Of a DNA stretch of 26,430 bases, positions 1 to 5,118 are shown piece by piece. Source of the DNA: RGIG9041 sp045593905 (lineage in GTDB: Bacteria; Bacillota; Clostridia; Oscillospirales; QAKW01); assembly GCA_045593905.1 (NCBI GenBank), contig JAZNXL010000057.1, forward strand, positions 1 to 26,430, read 5' to 3'. The translations under genes were made by a program, and so were the position numbers. The notes below the pieces were generated by a model. The model saw only the letters and a program-made list of their open reading frames with translations, was not told where the DNA came from and searched no databases. Position 1 is the stretch's first letter, and every line of letters begins with the position of its first letter.

Positions 1-447
1 GCTATGCAGTCAGGTGTACTTGCAGGCTACAATGTAGTTGACCTTAAAGTTACACTTTACGATGGTTCATACCATGAAGTTGACTCGTCAGAAATGGCGT
101 TTAAAATTGCTGGTTCAATGGCTATTAAAGAAGCTATCCGCAAAGCTGACCCCGTTATTCTTGAGCCTGTTATGAAGGTTGTAGCTATCGTTCCTGAAGA
201 ATACATGGGCGACGTTATGGGCGACCTTAACTCACGCCGTGGTCTTATTCAGGGTATGGAAGCTAACAACGGTACACAGAGCATCAACGCTCTTGTTCCG
301 CTTGCTGAAATGTTTGGTTACGCAACTGACCTCCGTTCTAAAACACAGGGTCGTGGCCAGTATTCTATGGAGCCCGATTCATACGTTGAAGTACCTAAGT
401 CACTTGCTGAAAAAATTATCAGCAACCATCAAAAAGCCAATTCATAA
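1..447 (+). CDS. fusA: Elongation factor G, C-terminal part (5' end outside window)
   Basis: Translocase GTPase of the ribosome. Only the last 148 residues are in the window, open at the left edge, so the GTPase domain is not visible. What remains matches the end of domain IV and domain V: the segment AFKIAGSMAIKEA, then VVAIVPEEYMGDVMGDLNSR, and the glycine-rich tail region KTQGRGQYSMEPDSY. The stop codon is followed 100 bp later by tuf, the usual fusA-tuf order of the str operon. The first visible codon is GCT at base 1. Identification is from family sequence patterns and is secure. No frameshift is seen. Confidence 0.97.
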   Translation, partial: AMQSGVLAGYNVVDLKVTLYDGSYHEVDSSEMAFKIAGSMAIKEAIRKADPVILEPVMKVVAIVPEEYMGDVMGDLNSRRGLIQGMEANNGTQSINALVPLAEMFGYATDLRSKTQGRGQYSMEPDSYVEVPKSLAEKIISNHQKANS

Positions 448-475
448 TCTTTATTAGATTATTTTTAAAAAAGGC

Positions 476-504
476 TTGAAAAATCATATAATTTTTATTA
501 AAAT
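476..504 (+). promoter_or_regulatory. Candidate vegetative promoter of tuf
   Basis: TTGAAA (476-481) and TAAAAT (499-504) are separated by exactly 17 bp in the fusA-tuf gap. Transcription would start near 511, giving a leader of about 36 nt before the ATG at 548. The hexamers fit SigA consensus well. This would let EF-Tu be made in excess of EF-G. The same two hexamers and spacing occur before efp (23449-23477). Confidence 0.6.
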
Positions 505-547
505 AAATCTATATTAATAATTTTTCCATAAAGGGAGGAACTAAACA

Positions 548-1747
548 ATGGCAAAGGCTAAATTTGAAAGAACTAAGCCCCACGTAAACATTGGTACAAT
601 CGGTCACGTTGACCATGGTAAAACAACTCTTACAGCTGCTATCACAAAGGTGCTTTCACTCAAGGGTCAAGCTCAATACTCAGAGTACGGCAACATCGAT
701 AAGGCTCCTGAAGAAAGAGAAAGAGGTATTACAATTAATACTGCTCACGTTGAGTACGAAACTGACGCTCGTCACTACGCTCACGTTGACTGCCCTGGAC
801 ATGCTGACTACGTTAAAAACATGATTACAGGTGCTGCTCAGATGGACGGCGCTATCCTTGTTGTTTCAGCTGCTGACGGTGTTATGCCTCAGACAAGAGA
901 GCACATTCTTCTTTCACGTCAGGTTGGCGTTCCGAAGATTGTTGTTTTCATGAACAAATGCGACCAAGTAGACGACGAAGAGCTTCTCGAACTCGTTGAA
1001 ATGGAAATTAGAGAACTTCTTGATGAGTATGAATTCCCGGGCGACGATACACCTATCGTTAAAGGCTCAGGTCTTGCTGTAATCGAGTCTGCTTCTACAG
1101 ATGTTAACGCTCCTGAGTATGCTCCTATCGTTGAGCTTATGAACGCTGTTGACGAATATATCCCCACACCTGCAAGAAATGCAGACCAAGATTTCCTTAT
1201 GCCTGTTGAGGACGTATTCACAATCACTGGCCGTGGTACTGTTGCTACTGGTAGAGTTGAGCGTGGTATGGTTAAACTTAACGAGGAAGTTGAAATCGTA
1301 GGTATTAAAGAAACAAAGAAAACTGTTGCTACCGGTCTTGAAATGTTCAGAAGACTTCTTGACTTTGCTGAAGCTGGTGACAACGTTGGTGTTCTTCTTC
1401 GTGGTGTTACAAGACAAGACATCGTAAGAGGTCAGGTTCTTGCTAAACCCGGTTCAATCAACCCCCACACTAAATTCCAAGGTCAGGTTTACGTTCTTAC
1501 TAAAGAAGAAGGTGGCCGTCATAGCCCGTTCTTTACAAACTACAGACCCCAGTTCTACTTCAGAACAACTGACGTTACTGGTGTTGTAAACCTTCCCGAA
1601 GGCACAGACATGTGTAAACCTGGTGATAACGTTGTAATGAACGTTGAACTTATCACTCCTATCGCTATCGAAGTTGGTCTTCGTTTCGCTATCCGCGAAG
1701 GTGGTAGAACAGTTGGTTCAGGCGTTGTTACTGCTATCAACGACTAA
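548..1747 (+). CDS. tuf: Elongation factor Tu
   Basis: GTPase that carries aminoacyl-tRNA to the ribosomal A site. The 399-residue length is normal. Visible motifs are the P-loop GHVDHGKT (residues 19-26), DCPGH in switch II (about 81-85), NKCD for guanine recognition (about 136-139) and the C-terminal barrel segment LRFAIREGGRTVGSGVV. The ATG follows a strong ribosome-binding site, GGGAGG (533-538). The gene has its own candidate promoter and lies behind fusA. Codons are biased to a restricted set, richer in G and C than in the neighbouring genes, as expected for a very highly expressed gene. No terminator separates it from the FMN riboswitch that starts 15 bp after its stop. Confidence 0.99.
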   Translation: MAKAKFERTKPHVNIGTIGHVDHGKTTLTAAITKVLSLKGQAQYSEYGNIDKAPEERERGITINTAHVEYETDARHYAHVDCPGHADYVKNMITGAAQMDGAILVVSAADGVMPQTREHILLSRQVGVPKIVVFMNKCDQVDDEELLELVEMEIRELLDEYEFPGDDTPIVKGSGLAVIESASTDVNAPEYAPIVELMNAVDEYIPTPARNADQDFLMPVEDVFTITGRGTVATGRVERGMVKLNEEVEIVGIKETKKTVATGLEMFRRLLDFAEAGDNVGVLLRGVTRQDIVRGQVLAKPGSINPHTKFQGQVYVLTKEEGGRHSPFFTNYRPQFYFRTTDVTGVVNLPEGTDMCKPGDNVVMNVELITPIAIEVGLRFAIREGGRTVGSGVVTAIND

Positions 1748-1754
1748 TTTTAAT
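1725..1754 (+). promoter_or_regulatory. Candidate promoter of the ribU transcription unit, inside the end of tuf
   Basis: TTGTTA (1725-1730, in the last tuf codons) and TTTAAT (1749-1754) have an 18-bp spacer. The -10 matches five of six consensus positions, the -35 four of six. Transcription would begin near 1761-1763, exactly where helix P1 of the riboswitch starts, which is the main reason to believe it. The alternative is that ribU is read only by run-on from tuf. Confidence 0.4.
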
Positions 1755-1762
1755 TGAATATC

Positions 1763-1873
1763 GTCTTTTCGGGGCGAGGTGTAATTCCTCACCGGTGGTA
1801 TAGTCCACGAGCCTTTAGGCATGAACAGGTGAAATTCCTGTACCGACGGTATAGTCCGGATGATAGAAAAGAC
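1763..1873 (+). ncRNA. FMN riboswitch (RFN element) controlling ribU
   Basis: The sequence follows the RFN consensus. Helix P1 is formed by GTCTTTTC (1763-1770) with GAAAAGAC (1866-1873). Diagnostic conserved blocks are present in order: TCGGGGCGAGG, then GTAATTCCTCACCGG, GGTGAAATTCCTGTACCGAC, and GTATAGTCCGGATGA. It lies directly upstream of a terminator hairpin (1891-1927) and the riboflavin transporter gene, so FMN binding is expected to promote early termination. A small reading frame spanning the element is not a gene. A possible antiterminator core is GGGGC (1771-1775) with GCCCC (1895-1899), only 5 bp and therefore tentative. Confidence 0.95.
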
Positions 1874-1890
1874 TTATCAATAAGCTATTT

Positions 1891-1927
1891 TAAAGCCCCT
1901 GTATTGTTGCAGGGGCTTTATATTTTT
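1891..1927 (+). terminator. Riboswitch-linked intrinsic terminator before ribU
   Basis: Perfect 11-bp stem, TAAAGCCCCTG (1891-1901) with CAGGGGCTTTA (1910-1920), an 8-nt loop and then TATTTTT. It is the expression platform of the FMN riboswitch. It is also the only terminator that could end transcripts running through tuf. Confidence 0.9.
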
Positions 1928-1938
1928 AGGAGAATAAT

Positions 1939-2475
1939 ATGCATAATAAAAAATTAAAACGTTTAACAATTTCAGCGGTGCTTTGCGCACTTGCGCTTGT
2001 TGTTGTATTTATCAACTTTTCAATTTTTCCACAGGTACCTTATTTAAAATACGATATGGGTGATGTACCTATTCTTATAATATCGTTTTTATTTGGCCCT
2101 CTATACGGTATTTTATCAACTGTAATAGTTGCTGTTTTTCAGGCGATGTTTTTATCGGCTGATGGTTGGTATGGCGGTTTTATGCATATTGTTTCAACAT
2201 CAGCATTGATTTTACCACCTGCAATATTGTATTTAAAGAAAAGAAGCTTCAAAACTGCCGCTATTGGCCTTGCTATTAGCTGTTTTACTGTAACAGCTGT
2301 TATGATAGGCTTTAACTATTTTTTAAACCCGATTTTTTACGGTATCCCACGTCAGGCTATTGTTGCGGTTTTACCGTGGACTGCTGCTTTTAATTTTGTT
2401 AAAACAGTAATTAATTCAATAATTACAATAGCCGTGTATAAGCACATTTCGAAGCTTATAAAAAAATTCGATTGA
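1939..2475 (+). CDS. ribU: Riboflavin ECF transporter, substrate-binding S component RibU
   Basis: Membrane protein of 178 residues that binds riboflavin and works with the shared ECF energising module (EcfA, EcfA', EcfT), which is not in this window. Hydrophobic helices alternate with short loops, consistent with the six-helix S-component fold. The N-terminal segment KRLTISAVLCALALVVVFIN and the block YLKYDMGDVPILIISFLFGP are typical of RibU. The FMN riboswitch immediately upstream supports riboflavin as substrate. The ATG at 1939 follows AGGAG. There is no riboflavin biosynthesis gene nearby, so import may be the main route here, but that is inference from a limited window. Confidence 0.93.
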   Translation: MHNKKLKRLTISAVLCALALVVVFINFSIFPQVPYLKYDMGDVPILIISFLFGPLYGILSTVIVAVFQAMFLSADGWYGGFMHIVSTSALILPPAILYLKKRSFKTAAIGLAISCFTVTAVMIGFNYFLNPIFYGIPRQAIVAVLPWTAAFNFVKTVINSIITIAVYKHISKLIKKFD

Positions 2476-2500
2476 TTTATAATACTATTAATGATATAAT
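2472..2500 (+). promoter_or_regulatory. Candidate promoter of the COG2426 gene
   Basis: TTGATT (2472-2477) and TATAAT (2495-2500) with a 17-bp spacer. The -35 overlaps the TGA stop of ribU (2473-2475). Predicted leader is about 17 nt. The same pair, TTGATT-17-TATAAT, precedes the mreB-family gene at 8003-8031. Confidence 0.55.
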
Positions 2501-2523
2501 TTTTAAAAAACATGGAGGGAATT

Positions 2524-3018
2524 ATGGAATTATTAGATATTATTAAATCAATTTCATCTGAAGTGTATGTATTTTTGGTTTCAATGCTACCTGTACTCGA
2601 ACTCAGAGCTGCAATTCCGATAGGTTTTGCGCTTAATATGAACATATTTGAATGCTATTTTATTAGTGTTGTCGGCAATATGCTGCCTATTCCGTTTATA
2701 TTAATATTTATTAAAAAAATACTTGAGTATATGTCGCACTCTAAAATTAAGTTTTTTAATAGGGTATCAAACAAACTTATCGAAAAAGCTGACAAACGCT
2801 CTGATTCGGTAAATCGTTATTCGCTTTTAGGTTTATTCTTGTTTGTTGCTATTCCGCTTCCCGGAACAGGCGGCTGGACAGGAGCATTAATTGCCTCACT
2901 TATGGGTATGCGCTTTAAAAAGTCGTTTATATCTATTTTATGTGGTGTTATGGTAGCTGGCCTTATTATGACACTGGCAAGTTATGGTGTTGTGTCAATA
3001 TTTAAAATTTTTGCTTGA
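2524..3018 (+). CDS. COG2426 / Sm_multidrug_ex family membrane protein
   Basis: Integral membrane protein of 164 residues of the family named putative small multidrug export protein (PF06695), a name with little experimental support. Family-typical segments are LELRAAIPIGFAL near the N terminus, VVGNMLPIPFILIFIK, and the polar-free turn IPLPGTGGWTGALIASLMG. Four to five membrane segments are apparent. I chose the ATG at 2524 because an earlier in-frame ATG at 2512 overlaps the ribosome-binding site GGAGGG (2514-2519). The gene has its own candidate promoter. Substrate unknown. Confidence 0.88.
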   Translation: MELLDIIKSISSEVYVFLVSMLPVLELRAAIPIGFALNMNIFECYFISVVGNMLPIPFILIFIKKILEYMSHSKIKFFNRVSNKLIEKADKRSDSVNRYSLLGLFLFVAIPLPGTGGWTGALIASLMGMRFKKSFISILCGVMVAGLIMTLASYGVVSIFKIFA

Positions 3019-3043
3019 CATATAAACGTGCATACTGTATAAT
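3015..3043 (+). promoter_or_regulatory. Full-consensus vegetative promoter of the metK unit
   Basis: TTGACA (3015-3020), a 17-bp spacer and TATAAT (3038-3043) match the SigA consensus at all twelve positions. The -35 includes the TGA stop codon of the preceding gene (3016-3018). Transcription would start near 3050, about 20 nt before helix P1 of the SAM riboswitch. Such a strong promoter suits control by attenuation downstream. Confidence 0.85.
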
Positions 3044-3070
3044 TCATTAATGTTAAAACTAAATATTAAT

Positions 3071-3150
3071 TTTATCAAGAGTGGCGGAGGGACAGGCCCT
3101 ACGAAGCCCGACAACCTGCATATGCAAGGTGTCAATTCCTGTTAGATAAA
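3071..3150 (+). ncRNA. SAM riboswitch (S-box, SAM clan) lacking a P4 hairpin, controlling metK
   Basis: The SAM-I core is clear: P1 TTTATC (3071-3076) with GATAAA (3145-3150); the block GGCGGAGGGACAGGCCCTAC; GAAGCCCGACAACC; P3 from 3110 to 3133; then GTCAATTCC and AGAT. The usual P4 hairpin should lie between AATTCC (3134-3139) and AGAT (3144-3147), but only 4 nt, TGTT, remain. The terminator loop GTTA shows no obvious complement in the P3 loop, so the extra pseudoknot of SAM-IV or SAM-I/IV types is not evident. The 5' strand of P1/P2 (3071-3087) can pair with the terminator's 5' arm and loop region (3159-3172), giving an antiterminator. Confidence 0.93.
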
Positions 3151-3157
3151 TTTTTTT

Positions 3158-3184
3158 ACCGCTCTTGTTAAAGAGCGGTTTTTT
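3158..3184 (+). terminator. SAM-riboswitch terminator before metK
   Basis: ACCGCTCTT (3158-3166) pairs perfectly with AAGAGCGGT (3171-3179) over a GTTA loop, followed by a run of five T. Its 5' arm is complementary to the first strand of the aptamer, making terminator and antiterminator mutually exclusive. A separate run of seven T (3151-3157) sits between P1 and this hairpin. Confidence 0.93.
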
Positions 3185-3201
3185 AATTGAAAGGGGAAAC
3201 A

Positions 3202-4380
3202 ATGAATACTAATAGATATTATTTTACTTCGGAATCTGTTACTGAAGGCCATCCCGATAAGGTTTGCGACAGAGTATCAGACTCAATTCTTGATGCAATT
3301 CTTTCACAGGACAAAAATGCACGTGTAGCGTGCGAAACAACTGTAACTACAGGTGTTGTTCACATTATGGGTGAGATTACAACAACTGCTGTTGTTGACT
3401 ATGCAAAGATTGCCCGTGATGCTATAAACGATATTGGTTATAACAAACCTGAATATGGTTTTGATGGCAATTCGTGTGCAGTGCTTGTATCAATTGACGG
3501 ACAATCTCCCGATATTGCAATGGGTGTTGACAGAACAGAGGCTGAAGAAGGCTTTAAAATTGGTGCAGGCGACCAAGGTATGATGTTTGGTTACGCTTGT
3601 GACGAAACAAAAGAACTTATGCCTGCTGCAATTTCTTATGCGCATAAGCTTTCAAAACAGCTTACAAAGGTAAGAAAGGACGGCACACTTAATTATCTTC
3701 GTCCCGACGGTAAAACACAGGTTACTGTTGAATACCAAAATGAGCAGCTTGTTCGCGTTGAAGCGATTGTTGTTTCAACACAGCATAGCGAAGATGTAAC
3801 ACTTGAACAAATTCGTAAAGATATTAAAAAATATGTAATTGACGAGATTATTCCATCTAACCTTATTGATGACAACACCAAAATCTTTATTAACCCCACA
3901 GGTAGATTTGTTGTAGGCGGTCCTGTCGGCGATAGCGGTCTTACAGGTAGAAAAATAATTGTTGATACTTACGGCGGTATGGGTCGTCACGGCGGCGGTG
4001 CTTTTTCGGGCAAAGACCCAACAAAAGTTGATAGAAGTGCTGCTTACGCTGCACGCTACGTTGCAAAAAACATTGTGGCAGCAGGGCTTGCTAAAAAATG
4101 CGAAGTTCAAATTGCGTATGCAATCGGTGTTGCTGAGCCCGTGTCTGTTTATGCTGACACATTTGGAACAAACACTGTTGATATTTCGGTAATTAACAAG
4201 GTTATTGACAAATTCTTTGACCTTCGTCCTGCAGCTGTTATTTCAAAATTCGACCTTCTTCGTCCTATTTACACACCTCTTTCAAGCTATGGTCAAATGG
4301 GCAGAGAAGAACTTTCGCTTGAGTGGGAAGATACATCACTTGCAACCGAGATTAAAGAATTTGTAAAGGATTTAAAATAA
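3202..4380 (+). CDS. metK: S-adenosylmethionine synthetase
   Basis: Cytosolic enzyme making SAM from methionine and ATP, 392 residues, normal length. Motifs seen: FTSESVTEGHPDK (8-20) with the ATP-binding GHPDK, GAGDQG in the central domain, and GGGAFSGKDPTKVDRSAAY towards the C terminus. The ATG at 3202 follows AAAGGGG (3190-3196). An upstream in-frame TTG at 3187 would precede the ribosome-binding site and is rejected. Expression is expected to be shut off by the product SAM through the riboswitch, a classic feedback loop. Its stop overlaps the start of the Dabb-domain gene (TAATG), so the two are translationally coupled. Confidence 0.99.
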   Translation: MNTNRYYFTSESVTEGHPDKVCDRVSDSILDAILSQDKNARVACETTVTTGVVHIMGEITTTAVVDYAKIARDAINDIGYNKPEYGFDGNSCAVLVSIDGQSPDIAMGVDRTEAEEGFKIGAGDQGMMFGYACDETKELMPAAISYAHKLSKQLTKVRKDGTLNYLRPDGKTQVTVEYQNEQLVRVEAIVVSTQHSEDVTLEQIRKDIKKYVIDEIIPSNLIDDNTKIFINPTGRFVVGGPVGDSGLTGRKIIVDTYGGMGRHGGGAFSGKDPTKVDRSAAYAARYVAKNIVAAGLAKKCEVQIAYAIGVAEPVSVYADTFGTNTVDISVINKVIDKFFDLRPAAVISKFDLLRPIYTPLSSYGQMGREELSLEWEDTSLATEIKEFVKDLK

Positions 4381-4685
4381 TGATAAGACATATTTGCATG
4401 TTTAAATTTAAAGACTTTGCTGAGGGTAGAACTAAAGACCAGAATGTTGAAATCACAAAATCAATGCTCGATAATTTACCTGAAACAATTGATTATATTA
4501 TAAATTCCTCAACATTTGTTGGCTCAAAGGACCAATGCGAAGATAATTACGATTTAATTTTAATTTCTGATTTTGAGAGCTTTGAAACCCTTGAAAAATA
4601 TAAGGTTCACCCTGACCACGTAGCTGTTGGCGATTTTATGAAGCCTGTACGTTTGTCAAGAACCTGTATTGATTACGAAATTTAG
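4380..4685 (+). CDS. Dabb (stress-responsive A/B barrel) domain protein
   Basis: Small cytosolic protein of 101 residues with the single-domain layout of the Dabb family: N-terminal MIRHICMFKFKD, a central helix, and the C-terminal signature YKVHPDHVAVGDFMKP. The family forms dimeric ferredoxin-like barrels; most members have no known reaction. The start ATG shares a base with the metK stop, so it is made from the SAM-riboswitch transcript and may be needed in proportion to MetK. That link to SAM metabolism is inference from position only. Confidence 0.87.
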   Translation: MIRHICMFKFKDFAEGRTKDQNVEITKSMLDNLPETIDYIINSSTFVGSKDQCEDNYDLILISDFESFETLEKYKVHPDHVAVGDFMKPVRLSRTCIDYEI

Positions 4686-4699
4686 TTGTGTCAATAAAT

Positions 4700-4737
4700 A
4701 AATCGCCTCATAAACTACTAATGAGGTGATTTTTTTG
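4700..4737 (+). terminator. Terminator-like hairpin that contains the next gene's ribosome-binding site
   Basis: AATCGCCTCAT (4701-4711) pairs with ATGAGGTGATT (4721-4731) with one G-T wobble and a 9-nt loop; A4700 with T4732 adds one pair. A run of T from 4730 to 4736 follows. It can end the metK-Dabb transcript. Its 3' arm also carries GAGGTGAT, the extended Shine-Dalgarno for the TTG start at 4735. Confidence 0.75.
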
Positions 4738-5055
4738 TTTAAAATAATATTTGTAATTACAATATCTTTTTTTGCAGTGATTGGTGTGCTTGAGTGCATT
4801 TGTTGCGCTATTGAAACGTTTTCTATATCAAAATACAGTCCGCACATAGATAAAGCTGAAATGAAATTTTATTTAAGCGGCAAGATTGATAATGTGCCGT
4901 TCTTATTAAATACATTTTTATTGCAAGCTGATAGGTTATTATATAAAGACAATATTCCACACGTGATAATTTTTGATGACGGACTTGACCAAAATACATA
5001 TAACGAAATTAATGATTTTTGTCAAATAAATAATAATATATCTATAGAAAATTAA
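4735..5055 (+). CDS. Small membrane-anchored protein of unknown function
   Basis: I do not recognise this 106-residue protein. An N-terminal hydrophobic helix (about residues 3-24, with an ECICC cysteine cluster at its end) is followed by a soluble domain with KFYLSGKIDN and PHVIIFDDGLDQNT. The second segment resembles a beta strand ending in acidic residues, but no family can be named. The start is TTG at 4735, chosen because GAGGTG (4723-4728) lies six bases before it; a GTG at 4726 is inside that site. It sits between the metK unit and recD2. With the ribosome-binding site in a terminator-like stem, expression is probably low or conditional. Confidence 0.65.
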   Translation: MFKIIFVITISFFAVIGVLECICCAIETFSISKYSPHIDKAEMKFYLSGKIDNVPFLLNTFLLQADRLLYKDNIPHVIIFDDGLDQNTYNEINDFCQINNNISIEN

Positions 5056-5069
5056 AAGATAATATGATA

Positions 5070-5108
5070 AAATTAATGCATACACTTGTTGTATGCATTA
5101 ATTTATTT
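5070..5108 (+). terminator. Hairpin between the small membrane protein gene and recD2
   Basis: Perfect 14-bp stem AAATTAATGCATAC (5070-5083) with GTATGCATTAATTT (5091-5104), 7-nt loop, then ATTT. The stem is AT-rich and the T run is interrupted, so termination may be partial. The recD2 ribosome-binding site AGGAG begins directly after it. Confidence 0.6.
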
Positions 5109-5118
5109 AGGAGCTATA

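Noticed and set aside
919..1422. Long open frames on the minus strand inside tuf
   Set aside because: They mirror the strongly biased codons of tuf, have Ser/Thr-rich translations without family patterns, and no ribosome-binding site.
1754..1957. A 67-codon reading frame between tuf and ribU
   Set aside because: It lies across the FMN riboswitch and its terminator and has no ribosome-binding site; the RNA consensus explains the sequence.
2512..2523. An earlier ATG for the COG2426 gene
   Set aside because: It overlaps the ribosome-binding site GGAGGG that serves the ATG at 2524.
2524..3018. A multidrug efflux function for the COG2426 protein
   Set aside because: The family name is historical; nothing in this sequence or its neighbours shows drug export.
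3110..3133. Near-palindrome around TGCATATGCA as a protein operator
   Set aside because: It is helix P3 of the SAM riboswitch aptamer.
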